Below are positions 1 through 9,214 of a DNA stretch of 64,000 bases, one piece after another (positions within the stretch are counted from its first letter, which is position 1; every line of letters begins with the position of its first letter). The notes below the pieces were generated by a model. That model was not told the DNA's origin and made no database searches. It saw only the letters and a program-made list of their open reading frames with translations. Source of the stretch: UBA11475 sp902486425. GTDB lineage: Bacteria; Bacillota; Clostridia; Christensenellales; Borkfalkiaceae. The stretch lies in assembly GCA_902486425.1 (NCBI GenBank), contig CABTOK010000004.1:62001-126000 (forward strand). The letters are read 5' to 3'. The position numbers and the translations under genes are program-made.

Positions 1-549
1 ATTATAAAAAAGCATTTTATAGACAGCGTTTTATATTGCGATAAATTAAAAGGAAAAACGCTTATAGACGTAGGTTCAGGCGGCGGGTTTCCGGCTGTTC
101 CGATTAAGATTATGCGTCCCGATATAGAAGTTACCATGCTCGAAGCAACAGGCAAAAAGTGCATGTTCTTAAAAGAAGTCGTAAAGGAGCTTAATCTTAC
201 CGGCGTAACAGTTATAAATAACAGAGCCGAAGAACTTGCAAAAGATATTAAGTACAGGGAGAACTTCGATATATGCACGGCGAGAGCGGTCGCGAGACTC
301 AACACGCTTTCGGAATACTGTATTCCGTTTGTTAAACCTGGCGGAAATTTTATTGCATTCAAAGCCGACGCGGAAGAAGAGATAAAAGAAGCAAAAAGCG
401 CAGTGAAAATACTCGGCGGTAAGCTTAAAGGTACTGTTTTGTTCGACCTGTTCGGTAATAAACGTACCGTTGTGGTTATAAATAAGGTACAAAAAACGCC
501 AGAAAAGTATCCGCGCGGAAACGGAAAGGAACGAAAAAAGCCGTTATGA
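1..549 (+). CDS. rsmG: 16S rRNA (guanine-N7) methyltransferase RsmG, 5'-truncated by window edge
   Basis: The frame is open from base 1, so the true start lies upstream of the window. The visible 182 residues contain the RsmG hallmarks: a KHFIDSV segment near the start, the SAM-binding glycine loop GSGGGFPAVP around residues 26-35, and the TARAVA motif further on. RsmG (GidB) methylates N7 of G527 in 16S rRNA in the cytoplasm. The stop TGA (547-549) overlaps the ATG of the next gene in an ATGA junction, which indicates translational coupling. In most Bacillota rsmG directly follows mnmG near the origin; here mnmG is about 16 kb away, so the cluster has been rearranged. The family call is firm; only the N-terminus is unseen. 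Confidence 0.95.
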   Translation: MIKKHFIDSVLYCDKLKGKTLIDVGSGGGFPAVPIKIMRPDIEVTMLEATGKKCMFLKEVVKELNLTGVTVINNRAEELAKDIKYRENFDICTARAVARLNTLSEYCIPFVKPGGNFIAFKADAEEEIKEAKSAVKILGGKLKGTVLFDLFGNKRTVVVINKVQKTPEKYPRGNGKERKKPL

Positions 550-1112
550 AGAACTATCTCGATTCAGTATATGAGTTTCCGCAAGAAACCGCATGCACGG
601 TTACCGGACATAGAATACTCGAACGTAAATTCGATAATAACGTATTAAAAAGCGATCTTGCCGAAATAATAAAAAGCGGATATAAAGTTTTTAACGTCGG
701 TATGGCGATGGGATTCGATATGGCTTGTTTTAACGCTTTGTCGGAACTTAAAAAAACGTATAAAGACATAAAGATCGTTGCATGCGTTCCGTGCAAAAAT
801 CAGTACGAGTATTATCCTCAGAATATAAGAGAAAAATATTCCGAATTTTTAAAAATCGCGGATAAAATTTATGTTCTGCAAGAAAATTACGACGAATTCT
901 GCATGAGAAACCGTAATATCTTTATGGTAAAAAATTGTTCGCTCGTATACTCTTATATTTATAAAATTTCGGGCGGAACATATCAAACGGTAAGACTTGC
1001 TTCCGATTACGACAAACCGATAAAATCTTACGGATTTTCTGTTAACTTAAACGAAATCTGTTCCTGTAATGTGCCGACGGAAAATAAGACAGAAGAAAAC
1101 GAAAACAAATAA
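546..1112 (+). CDS. YpsA/DUF1273-family SLOG-fold protein
   Basis: A 188-residue protein resembling the YpsA/DUF1273 family, a branch of the SLOG (Smf/DprA-LOG) Rossmann-like fold thought to bind nucleotide-type ligands. Visible family marks are CTVTGHR at about residues 17-23, GMAMGFD at about 52-58, a CMRNRNIFMV segment near 119, and SGGTYQTV near 142. It lacks a signal peptide or membrane segment, so it should be cytoplasmic. It overlaps rsmG by four bases and is followed at once by a strong terminator, so the two form the end of an operon. In B. subtilis YpsA affects cell division, but the biochemical role is not settled and I do not assign one here. The acidic, lysine-rich tail (about the last 15 residues) looks disordered. 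Confidence 0.8.
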   Translation: MKNYLDSVYEFPQETACTVTGHRILERKFDNNVLKSDLAEIIKSGYKVFNVGMAMGFDMACFNALSELKKTYKDIKIVACVPCKNQYEYYPQNIREKYSEFLKIADKIYVLQENYDEFCMRNRNIFMVKNCSLVYSYIYKISGGTYQTVRLASDYDKPIKSYGFSVNLNEICSCNVPTENKTEENENK

Positions 1113-1145
1113 CCCTTGCCTGATTTAAGCAAGGGTTATTTGTTT
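1110..1145 (+). terminator. Intrinsic terminator of the rsmG operon
   Basis: Hairpin AACCCTTGC / GCAAGGGTT with a 9-nt loop, starting inside the stop codon of the preceding gene and followed by a T-rich tract. Confidence 0.85.
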
Positions 1146-1230
1146 AATATTTATTTTAATAAAAAAACGATTTTAATTATAAGAGTAAAGAACCGATAAA
1201 ATGTTGTTTTATTGTGTTTTTTAAGCCGAA

Positions 1231-1791
1231 TTAAAGCGGTATTTTAAAATAAAGGTATGTGTCGTCGCTACCTGTATTATTGAAACCAGACCGCAGCAGA
1301 GTATTTTTTGAAGCGTTGTTTTGTAAAAAACATTTTGCTTTTATAACTGAAGGCTTGAACTTTTTAATATACTCTATCATAGCTTTTACGGCTTCGGTAG
1401 CGAATCCGAATCCCTGATAATTTTTAAAAAGTCTTATTCCTATTTCGACTTCGCTGCTTCCGTTAAAGTTATGAAAAACTCCTTCGCCTATCATTTTATT
1501 GTGAGAATAGTCGCTGTTATTTTTTATTGAATTTCCGTTTTTAAGTCTTATAGCGAGAGAATATTCTTCTTTTTTTCTCTTAAGGGAAGTCATAAAGTCA
1601 TAAAAATAATCGGGCGAAGGCTCTTTTTTCTCAGGTAAATCTTCATGGTAATCGTATCCCCAGTATTTATTGAGTTTGTCGTCTGTGTAAAGAGCGTAAT
1701 ATTCGTTTTTATCGTTCGGAGTAACGTCGTCTATTATGAGTCTTTCGGTTTCTATAACCGGATTTTTTATTTTATCGAAAAGCAGTTCCAT
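1231..1791 (-). CDS. GNAT-family N-acetyltransferase
   Basis: A 186-residue protein of the RimJ/RimL-like Acetyltransf_3 group. The opening pattern ETERLIIDDV (about residues 14-23) and the acetyl-CoA pyrophosphate-binding motif YQGFGFATEAV (about 126-136) are typical, followed by the NNASKNTLLRSGF segment that ends the GNAT fold. These enzymes transfer acetyl from acetyl-CoA to an amine, but the substrate cannot be read from the sequence. It stands alone between the rsmG operon terminator and the SPFH gene. No Shine-Dalgarno sequence is visible before the ATG; the upstream bases are nearly all A and T. Confidence 0.85.
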   Translation of the reverse strand: MELLFDKIKNPVIETERLIIDDVTPNDKNEYYALYTDDKLNKYWGYDYHEDLPEKKEPSPDYFYDFMTSLKRKKEEYSLAIRLKNGNSIKNNSDYSHNKMIGEGVFHNFNGSSEVEIGIRLFKNYQGFGFATEAVKAMIEYIKKFKPSVIKAKCFLQNNASKNTLLRSGFNNTGSDDTYLYFKIPL

Positions 1792-1898
1792 TTTATAATT
1801 TTTTTTAATTTTAATGCGTTTTATGGTTATTTGGCGTATTTAAAATATAGTATAAGAGTAAAAATAAGAGTAAAACTCGCCGTAAGCGCAACGTTAAA

Positions 1899-1935
1899 TT
1901 TAAGGCTCGCTTTTAATAAAGCGAGCCTTTTATAA
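1899..1935 (-). terminator. Bidirectional terminator after the NfeD-SPFH operon
   Basis: Stem AAGGCTCGCTTT / AAAGCGAGCCTT just beyond the stop of the SPFH gene, flanked by T on both strands. Confidence 0.8.
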
Positions 1936-1946
1936 CGATATTTTAA

Positions 1947-2882
1947 TTACTTGTTTTCGGCGGGTTTTGTTGTCGCAGTCGTTTTTGTCGTTTTGGTTGC
2001 AGTCGTCTGAGTGGCTTTATCGTCTTCTACGACCGCTTTAAGACTTGCGAGTAAGCCGGAAACGTTCTGAATTTCGCTCGGAACTACTATCTTGGTACTC
2101 TTTCCGTCCGCTAAAACTTTCAACGCTTCATAGCCTTTTAAGGTAAGGTAGGCCGCATTCGGATTCGCTTCGTTTATGAGTCTTATCGCTTCGGCGGTAC
2201 CTTCGGCTTCCGCGATAACGGCGGCTTTTTTAGCTTCTGCGCGTAAAATAGTGGATTCTTTTTCGCCTTCGGCTACAAGAATACTGCTTCTCTTTTCGCC
2301 TTCCGCTTTTAATATCTGTTCACGTCTTTCGCGTTCCGCTCTCATCTGTTTTTCCATCGCCTGCTGAATGTCTTTTGGCGGGAGTATGTTTTTGAGTTCT
2401 ACACGGTTGATTTTTATTCCCCACGGATCGGTCGCTTCGTCGAGAATAATTCTCATTTTTGCGTTTACCGTATCTCTCGAAGTAAGAGTTCCGTCAAGTT
2501 CGAGTTCGCCGACAAGGTTACGAAGAGTTGTTGCGGTAAGATTTTCGATAGCCATAAGAGGGCTTTCGACGCCATAAGTGAAGAGCTTCGGATCGGTTAC
2601 CTGAAAGTATACTACGGTATCTATCTGCATTGTTACGTTATCTTTGGTGATAACGGCCTGCGGTCTAAAGTCGGCTACCTTTTCTTTAAGAGAAATAGGC
2701 TTTAAGGTTCTGTCGATAAACGGAGCGATAAAATGCAGTCCTGATTCGAGCGTTTTATGGTATTTTCCTATTCTTTCGACGATTACTATTGTTGATTGTC
2801 TTACGATTTTTACGCAGGTCGCAAGTATCACTATAAGTACGACTATTAAAACTACAAGAGCGATGATTAAACCGGTTTTCAT
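1947..2882 (-). CDS. SPFH/band 7 membrane scaffold protein (paraslipin type)
   Basis: A 311-residue protein of the stomatin/prohibitin/flotillin/HflK (SPFH) superfamily, closest in layout to QmcA/YbbK paraslipins. It begins with a single hydrophobic segment (about residues 5-26), continues with the band 7 domain (VERIGKYHKTLESGLHF, then the PPKDIQQAMEKQMRAERERRE motif near residue 165), and has an alanine/glutamate-rich coiled-coil stretch before a threonine/lysine-rich tail. Such proteins form oligomers on the cytoplasmic membrane and often associate with FtsH or membrane microdomains. It starts 1 nt after the upstream NfeD stop, with a GGAGG site inside that gene. NfeD-paraslipin pairs are a recurrent bacterial operon, which supports both calls. 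Confidence 0.9.
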   Translation of the reverse strand: MKTGLIIALVVLIVVLIVILATCVKIVRQSTIVIVERIGKYHKTLESGLHFIAPFIDRTLKPISLKEKVADFRPQAVITKDNVTMQIDTVVYFQVTDPKLFTYGVESPLMAIENLTATTLRNLVGELELDGTLTSRDTVNAKMRIILDEATDPWGIKINRVELKNILPPKDIQQAMEKQMRAERERREQILKAEGEKRSSILVAEGEKESTILRAEAKKAAVIAEAEGTAEAIRLINEANPNAAYLTLKGYEALKVLADGKSTKIVVPSEIQNVSGLLASLKAVVEDDKATQTTATKTTKTTATTKPAENK

Positions 2883-2883
2883 G

Positions 2884-3312
2884 TCATTTTACCTCCCTGA
2901 CAATAAGTTTGTTTCCTTTTATTTCCACCACTTTTACCAAAGAACCTTCTTTAAGTTCCGCCGTTTCGTCTTCCAAAGAAGCGCTCCACACAACCCCGTT
3001 TATTTTTACGGAACCGGGCGTCTGAAAGGCTATCGGCGTTATCAGTTTAAGTTCTTTTCCGATTAAAAGATCGGTATTGGTTTTTGATTTGTCTTTCGAA
3101 AGATACTGTATGAGTTTCTTTCTGAAAAATATGATAAAGAGTACGGTCGCGACAGCGAATACTCCTACCTGTATCGCCCAATGTACGCCAAATAGCGCCA
3201 GAACGAGAGCGATCAGTGCGCCGGGAACGAACCAGATTCCTACGAGTTCGACCGTGGCTATTTCAACTACGATCGCAAGTAAAATTATCGCAACCCATAT
3301 GTAAACCCACAT
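2884..3312 (-). CDS. NfeD-family membrane protein
   Basis: A 142-residue protein with two to three N-terminal hydrophobic segments (about residues 3-25, 28-48 and 50-65) and a C-terminal OB-fold domain (about 80-142, containing LIGKELKLITPI and GSVKINGVVWSA), the short form of NfeD without the ClpP-like protease part. Short NfeD proteins pair with SPFH proteins and are thought to stabilise them. It is first in the two-gene operon and has a strong AAGGAGG site 9 nt before the ATG. Confidence 0.88.
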   Translation of the reverse strand: MWVYIWVAIILLAIVVEIATVELVGIWFVPGALIALVLALFGVHWAIQVGVFAVATVLFIIFFRKKLIQYLSKDKSKTNTDLLIGKELKLITPIAFQTPGSVKINGVVWSASLEDETAELKEGSLVKVVEIKGNKLIVREVK

Positions 3313-3464
3313 TCGCTTTTATCCTCCTTATTATTTTTTGTTTCGGCTGTTTCGTTGTTTACTAAAATATTTACGGTAATTTATTTTATTTAATTCCGAT
3401 ATACTTTTTAATGTATTCTGATAAACGACATATCCGATGTTAAGATACGAATAAATTTATAAAA

Positions 3465-4358
3465 TTATTTCATGTTCTTTTCGACAAAATCAATAATGTC
3501 GGCGATTCTGTCAAGGTCTTCTTTTATGTAATAGTCTATATAAATTCTGCCCTTTGTTTCGTTGCCGATGGCGTTGACTTTTGTTCCGAGAACTCTCTGC
3601 ATGCGCGAGATAAATTCTTTTAAGTCTGCGCTCTGCTCGACGTGCGGCTTTTTCTTCTTTTCTTCCGGCGGAGTGAAGTAATCTTTAACCTTTTCTTCGA
3701 CGTCTCTTACCGACATGCCTGTTTTTACTGCTTCCTTGGCGAATTTAACCTGTTCGCTTTCGGGTAAAGTGATCAAAGCTCTCGCATGTCCGGCGGAAAG
3801 CTTGTTATTAGCGACAAGGCTTACTACGTCGGGAGTGAGGCTTAAAAGTCTTAAGGTGTTTGCTATAGCCGGACGGGATTTGCCTATTCTGTCGGCAAGT
3901 TCTTCCTGCGTTAAGCCGTAATCGTCCATGAGCGAACGCATCGCAGTAGCCGATTCGATGGGATTAAGATCTTCTCTCTGCAAATTTTCGATAAGAGAGA
4001 TTTCTTTAATCTGTCTTTCGGTGTAATTTTTGATTATTACCGGAATTTTTTTAAGTCCCGCTATACGGCTCGCTCTCCAACGTCTTTCGCCGGCAATTAT
4101 CATGTACTTGCCGTTGCTTTCGTCGTTAACGATGATAGGCATTATTACGCCGTGTTTTTTTATCGAATCCGCGAGTTCGTTGAGTGCGGTTTCGTCAAAA
4201 ACTTTTCTCGGCTGGTTGGGATTTGCGAAAACCGATCCTATATCTACTTCCGAAACCGTCTGTTTTTTATCTTCGTTGAATAAAATATTTCTTCCGTAGT
4301 CTTCTTCCGCGTCCGAAAATATGGACGCAAGTCCTTTGCCGAGTCCTTTGTTCTTCAT
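3465..4358 (-). CDS. parB: Chromosome-partitioning protein ParB (Spo0J)
   Basis: A 297-residue ParB. The N-terminus KGLGKGLASIF is characteristic; the CTPase/N-terminal domain carries GERRWRASR near residue 90 and ENLQRED near 127; the helix-turn-helix follows (LTQEELADRIGKSRPAIANTLRLLSL in outline, near 153-178) and then AGHARAL. ParB loads at parS, binds CTP and spreads as a clamp that recruits SMC. Two parS sites lie about 5 kb away at 9422-9465, consistent with a functional system. Unusually, no parA (soj) lies next to it or anywhere in the window. The ATG has an AAGGAG site. Confidence 0.95.
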   Translation of the reverse strand: MKNKGLGKGLASIFSDAEEDYGRNILFNEDKKQTVSEVDIGSVFANPNQPRKVFDETALNELADSIKKHGVIMPIIVNDESNGKYMIIAGERRWRASRIAGLKKIPVIIKNYTERQIKEISLIENLQREDLNPIESATAMRSLMDDYGLTQEELADRIGKSRPAIANTLRLLSLTPDVVSLVANNKLSAGHARALITLPESEQVKFAKEAVKTGMSVRDVEEKVKDYFTPPEEKKKKPHVEQSADLKEFISRMQRVLGTKVNAIGNETKGRIYIDYYIKEDLDRIADIIDFVEKNMK

Positions 4359-4500
4359 ATTTTTCTCCTTATATAACCCGATAAAAATTTTTGGTTTTAT
4401 CTGAGTTTTGCCTTCCTTTCTCTTTTTTATTACTTTTTGTGGTAATGTTTCGGTAATACAGGTTGTATAAAACTGTTCCGACTTTATCTTTTTATTTTAA

Positions 4501-4538
4501 TTATTCCGTAGCGGATGAATTCATCCGCTACGGAATAA
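4501..4538. repeat. Perfect 38-bp palindrome between ftsH and parB
   Basis: Two 19-bp arms with no loop bases (centre between 4519 and 4520, core GGATGAATTCATCC). It lies 11 nt past the ftsH stop. It could terminate ftsH transcription, but the following bases on that strand are mixed A/T rather than a U run, so protein binding is possible. Confidence 0.7.
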
Positions 4539-4549
4539 CAGCTTAAAAA

Positions 4550-6691
4550 TTATTCTTTGCTTTCGCTTGAAGGATCTTCTTTATTACCGCTTTCAGACTT
4601 TTCGGAATCTTTGGAGAATCCTTCCTCGTCCGTTTTTTCGGTATCCGATTTTTCCGTTTCTTTTAAGTTTGCGGTTTCATCGGTAACGGGAGCGGTGGTA
4701 ACGTTTCTTTCAAACGGGTTTTCAGAAAGGCGTCCTTCGTTTTCGTCCATAAACGCTATGACGTCTTCGGCGGACTTACCTTCCATGATAAGATTTACTT
4801 CTTCGCCGTAAATGGTTTCGCGTTCGATAAGAACCCTTGCCATAACGTCTAAAAGCGGTTTGTTTTCGTTCAGTAATTTTCTGGCTTTAGCGAGAGCTTC
4901 GTCTACAATGCGCTTGATTTCGGAGTCTATAAGCGCGGCGGTCTGTTCGCTGTAAGTAACGTGCGAAGCCATATCTCTGCCGATAAATACTTCTTTATCG
5001 CTGCCGTAGTTGATAAGACCTACCTTTTCGCTCATGCCCCATTCGGTAACCATGAGACGCGCGCGCTTCGTTACCGCCTGAATATCGCCGGAAGCCCCTG
5101 CAGAAACGTCTTTTATTATAATTTCTTCGGCAACTCTTCCGCCTAAGGACATTACTATATCGTCCAAAAGTTTGTTTTTGAGTATGTGAGAATCGTCGTT
5201 GTCGGGGAGAGTCATGGTGAAGCCTGCAGCCTGACCTCTCGGAACTATCGTAACTTCGTGCACAGGGTCGCAATTCGGCAGTAATTTAGCTAAAATAGCA
5301 TGACCTGATTCGTGATAAGCCGTTATGCGTTTATCGGTTTCGGTAACGAGTCTCGACCTCTTTGCAGGTCCCATCATTACCTTATTTACGCCTTCGAAAA
5401 GGTCTTTGTTGCCGATTTCTTTCTTATTTTCTCTCGTAGCGATAATTGCTGCTTCGTTAAGAAGATTTTCGAGATCTGCGCCGGAGAAACCTGCCGTCAT
5501 ACGTGCGACGGCTTTAAGATTAACGTCTTTTGCGAGAGGCTTGTTTCTTGCGTGTACTTTAAGAATAGCTTCTCTTCCTTTGACGTCGGGCATGTTTACA
5601 TAAATCTGTCTGTCGAATCTGCCCGGACGCATAAGAGCCGGATCGAGAATGTCCGCACGGTTTGTCGCAGCCATTATAATTATGCCGTCGTTGGCGTTAA
5701 AGCCGTCCATTTCGACGAGCAGCTGATTAAGCGTTTGTTCCTTTTCGTCGTTGCCGCCGCCGAGGCCTGTGCCTCTCTGACGACCTACAGCGTCGATTTC
5801 ATCGATAAAGACTATACAGGGCATGCTTCTTTTAGCGACGTCGAATAAGTCTCTTACTCTCGACGCACCCACGCCTACGAACATTTCGACAAAGTCGGAA
5901 CCGCTTATCGAGAAGAAAGGAACGCCAGCTTCGCCCGCTACAGCCTTTGCAAAAAGCGTTTTACCCGTTCCGGGAGGGCCTACTAAAAGTACGCCTTTAG
6001 GAATTCTTGCGCCGAGTTCTGAGAACTTTTTAGGCGATTTCAGAAAGTCTACGATTTCTTTGAGTTCTTCTTTTTCTTCTTCCGCGCCCGCAACGTCCGA
6101 AAATCTCGTTTTTACGTTGGTATTCATTTTGGCGTTTGTCTTGGCGAAGTTCATCGCGCCCTTTGTTCCGCCGCCACTCGCTCTCATTATGAATATAAGA
6201 GCTACTATCGCAAGACCTACGCAGATTATAGGAACAAGATACGACCAGAACGAACCCGCGTTTGGATCGGTGTAAGAATACGTTACGCCGATTGCGTCGA
6301 GTCTTTTTTCAAGCTTATCTACCGCGCCGCTCGCTCTCGAATAAGTCGATGTGTAAGTTACGGTATTTGTTGTTGTCTTGCCGTCTTTGCCTGTTGAAGT
6401 GTACGTCATCGAAACAATTACGTTATATCCGTCTACTTTTACCGAATTTATAGTTAAACTTGTAATATTAAGCTGAATATTCGTGTTGTTTTTGAACTCT
6501 TTGATTCTTTCGCTGTCGTTGGTTACTTGTTGGCCGTTTTCATCTACTTCTGCACCGGCTTCGATTATATTCCATAATTTACTGTAAGCCATATTTACGG
6601 TCTTGTTCGATGAAAATACCGATACGACCGCTATTATTACAGCAAGAGCGAAGATTATAAAAATAATCATTCCGGAATTGTTCTTTTTCAT
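4550..6691 (-). CDS. ftsH: ATP-dependent zinc metalloprotease FtsH
   Basis: A 713-residue membrane-anchored AAA+ protease. It has two transmembrane segments (about residues 7-26 and 150-170) enclosing an extracytoplasmic domain, a Walker A GPPGTGKT near 239-246, Walker B VFIDEID near 294-300, the second region of homology with RPGRFDRQIYV, and the zinc site HESGH at about 460-464. The last 60 residues are acidic and serine/lysine rich. FtsH degrades misfolded membrane proteins and short-lived regulators. In Bacillus it follows tilS and hpt; here that pair is 23 kb away. The start has an AGGAG site. Distance to parB and the absence of a shared terminator leave co-transcription open. Confidence 0.98.
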   Translation of the reverse strand: MKKNNSGMIIFIIFALAVIIAVVSVFSSNKTVNMAYSKLWNIIEAGAEVDENGQQVTNDSERIKEFKNNTNIQLNITSLTINSVKVDGYNVIVSMTYTSTGKDGKTTTNTVTYTSTYSRASGAVDKLEKRLDAIGVTYSYTDPNAGSFWSYLVPIICVGLAIVALIFIMRASGGGTKGAMNFAKTNAKMNTNVKTRFSDVAGAEEEKEELKEIVDFLKSPKKFSELGARIPKGVLLVGPPGTGKTLFAKAVAGEAGVPFFSISGSDFVEMFVGVGASRVRDLFDVAKRSMPCIVFIDEIDAVGRQRGTGLGGGNDEKEQTLNQLLVEMDGFNANDGIIIMAATNRADILDPALMRPGRFDRQIYVNMPDVKGREAILKVHARNKPLAKDVNLKAVARMTAGFSGADLENLLNEAAIIATRENKKEIGNKDLFEGVNKVMMGPAKRSRLVTETDKRITAYHESGHAILAKLLPNCDPVHEVTIVPRGQAAGFTMTLPDNDDSHILKNKLLDDIVMSLGGRVAEEIIIKDVSAGASGDIQAVTKRARLMVTEWGMSEKVGLINYGSDKEVFIGRDMASHVTYSEQTAALIDSEIKRIVDEALAKARKLLNENKPLLDVMARVLIERETIYGEEVNLIMEGKSAEDVIAFMDENEGRLSENPFERNVTTAPVTDETANLKETEKSDTEKTDEEGFSKDSEKSESGNKEDPSSESKE

Positions 6692-6949
6692 GTGATCTCC
6701 TGTTAATTCCTTTTGATACTTTGTTTTTCGTTAATTGTTTTTTGTGTTTGTTGCTTTTTATGTTTTATTTGATAGATGTTTTATGGCATAATTCAGTATT
6801 CAACTTATTTTTATTAAGCTTTTACTGTTTTGCTTTGTCGTTGGTTTCAGAGTTATTTTGCTTTATCGGATTCGGTTTGCTTATTTTGATTATTATAAAT
6901 TATTACAGATTTTTGTCTGATGCTTTTATCAATCTATAAATAATCTGAA
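6692..6949. other. AT-rich spacer upstream of ftsH
   Basis: Leader and promoter region of ftsH on the minus strand. A 72-codon plus-strand frame here is rich in F, L and I and has no ribosome binding site, so I treat it as chance. No promoter was confidently placed. Confidence 0.4.
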
Positions 6950-7066
6950 GAAAAAGGCGGCAAAGCGAAGTTCTTATTTCAGGTTACGCCGCTAAGACGT
7001 ATGGGTTGTCGTCGGTTCGTGTACCGACACCGTTTGACGCAATTAGCGAATAAATATAATATCTTA
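6950..7066 (-). ncRNA. Candidate small RNA of unknown family, minus strand
   Basis: Read on the minus strand, a promoter-like pair TTGATT (7100-7095) and TATAAT (7078-7073) with a 16-nt spacer is followed by about 115 nt of balanced composition, much less AT-rich than the surroundings. This contains a hairpin with arms TCGGT / ACCGA near 7010-7030 and ends in a GCGGC / GCCGC stem (6992-6988 with 6960-6956) followed by CTTTTTC, which resembles an intrinsic terminator. No open frame of note exists. It could instead be an attenuated leader of ftsH. I do not recognise an Rfam family. Confidence 0.4.
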
Positions 7067-7072
7067 CTATAT

Positions 7073-7100
7073 ATTATATACAATTTTGTAAAAAAATCAA
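7073..7100 (-). promoter_or_regulatory. Promoter of the candidate small RNA
   Basis: TTGATT, 16-nt spacer, TATAAT on the minus strand; expected start near 7066. Confidence 0.45.
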
Positions 7101-7219
7101 GCGTTAAAATTATATTCGTTTTATATCGGATTCCATATTTAATGGACTCAGAACGTTCTGTATTTTATCGCCATTCAAATAATATGCTTCCGCCTTGTTT
7201 TATTGCATTTTTCTGATTC

Positions 7220-7307
7220 GGTGTTAAAATTTATGAAAAAGATAGCATATTTGCCTTTAAACGAAAGATCGTGCAATTATTCGTTTTTGTTTTACGGTTT
7301 TATGTAA
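7220..7307 (+). pseudogene. Truncated relic of a DUF4127 gene start
   Basis: From GGTGTTAAAATTTATG onward this stretch matches the start of the intact DUF4127 gene at 34198-34264 with about six mismatches in 67 bases, including the GGTG ribosome-binding segment and the first 18 codons. The relic reads MKKIAYLPLNERSCNYSF and then diverges, ending at TAA after 24 codons, whereas the intact gene has MKKIVYLPLDERPCNYSF. It is best explained as the remnant of a second family member that decayed in the origin-proximal noncoding DNA. Expression as a 24-residue peptide cannot be excluded. Confidence 0.75.
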
Positions 7308-9060
7308 ATGTTGTAAAAAGATTGCTAATCCGGTATAAAAAAGCGTTTATAACATGAAAAAAGCAATTTTTTTTGAGAAAAAAGAGACAGAATTAGAAAA
7401 AATAAAAGCGTAAAAGTAGTTTTTATATGTTTTGTAGAAATGAATTTATTAAAGATTAAATTGCGAAAAGTAAACAGAGACCGGATCGTGTAGTTTTTTG
7501 TTTTGTCATTAGGATCCTAATCTTATAATAAACGCACTGTTTATTTCGATCTCGGTGAAATTTTTCATATTAAGTCCATAAATTTTTTAATTTTTTTAGT
7601 TTTGCGAGGGGGACAAAACCACATAACAAAGATTTATGATAAATTATATGAACAGGGAATAAATTGTCGTCGGTTTTGAATTCTGCTAAATTTTTTATAA
7701 TAAGTAAGATTAGGTTTTATTAAAGTCTTGTTTTGGTAGTGTTTCAACGCGACTGGTTTACCGAAATAATACCATTTTATATATTTGGCGCGGTTTCGAC
7801 GGACCTGTATCGTTGAAAATGTACCACATTTAAGGATAACAAAAGACTAAAAATTTGTCGTGATTCTCCGAATTATAACTTAAAAACACTTTTATGACGT
7901 GTAAACCTTGTTTTTAGCGGGAAAACAATAATGTTTTTGGGTTTTGCCGCAAAAACGGAAGATTTTTATAACGAATCAGAATTTATCTAAAAACATACTG
8001 TTACTGTGTCAGAAATAATAAATAGATTACATATTTTGCATGAATCTACTTAATTTTCGAACCCTATGTTAAAATTTCTAATCTCTTCTATCGATTGAAA
8101 ATAAAACATGTTTAACGTGTATTTTAATTATTAAATATATTCATTTTATTATATATAGACTTAATTTTATTTCAGAATTTTTTCTTGAAATTTATTAGTG
8201 TTATTATAATTCGATAATGATATTTTTTATATGTACTTCCGCTATTTCTGCTTTTTTATCCGCAAATCTATTCTTTCAAAGTAATTTGATGATACCGTTT
8301 GATTTATCTGTTTTTAAAAGCCAATTTCTATATAAAAACCATCATTTGATCTGAAGGCGTAAATCAAAATGTAAGTTTTTATTAAAAAACCGCTATATGT
8401 ATAGCTTTGTTCTTCTTTTTAGGTTTTACTGCTGTTTTTGTTGCCATGTATATAGTGGTTGAGCTGTACATATAAGCTGCCCCGATTTGCTTTTTGTTCT
8501 TAAAGAACGTTTACCTTTCCGGAAGAATTTTACTTTAACCATAAATTTAGTTTTCAGATTGGTCTGTATGTTGTTTTTTATTAATTTTTTTTGAGGATTT
8601 CATTGTTCGGGAGAAAATATTATTAAAATTGATAAAAAGTATTATTTATAGTAAAAAATGCCGTTTTTTTGCTATGTTTTTGGTGAAAAAATATAAAATT
8701 TCGATTTTTAGCCGTTTTCACGCATTTTTTGAATTTTAACGGGGAAACCTTCATTTAAAATCATTAATAATATTTATAAATGTTGTAAAATCAGTCAATG
8801 TATTATATAAATAATAAAATATGTCAAAAATGATTTTTTCAGAATAAAGAGTTTTTCGGATAAATTTTTTATGGTACATTATTATAATTTTGCTTACGAC
8901 CGTACCTCGGACGGACCTCGAAATCAATATTTGACTATTATAATTCTGATTTTTTAACGCATAATTATTATTATGCGCTTTATATTATATGGTAAAATTT
9001 ATGATTATTTAGCGCAATATTTTATGTATAATGCATATATAGCTGCAGAAACAATAATTT

Positions 9061-9089
9061 TTGTAATAGCATAATTACTACATTAAAAT
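9061..9089 (+). promoter_or_regulatory. Promoter-like sequence inside the gene-free region
   Basis: TTGTAA (9061-9066), 17-nt spacer, TAAAAT (9084-9089), the same -10 variant as the rnpB promoter. It would start a transcript near 9096 that ends at the hairpin at 9215-9250. In DNA this AT-rich a chance match is quite possible. Confidence 0.3.
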
Positions 9090-9214
9090 CCATCTTTTAT
9101 TTTAACATTCCTAATATATCTTAATTATAATCTCTGTTTTTGTATTATCTTTTTTCTTTTATGTGATATTTTTATGATAAAATTATCATTTAATTTTAAT
9201 TATTTATATTTTTT

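Noticed and set aside
6721..6939. 72-codon plus-strand frame upstream of ftsH
   Set aside because: Hydrophobic residues from T-rich DNA, no ribosome binding site, no family pattern; it overlaps the ftsH leader.
7001..7216. 71-codon plus-strand frame
   Set aside because: No ribosome binding site and runs through the candidate antisense RNA and AT-rich DNA; composition not protein-like.
8256..8264. TTATCCGCA as a DnaA box
   Set aside because: One mismatch from TTATCCACA and isolated; origins have clusters. No cluster was found in 7300-9750 or between dnaA and recF.
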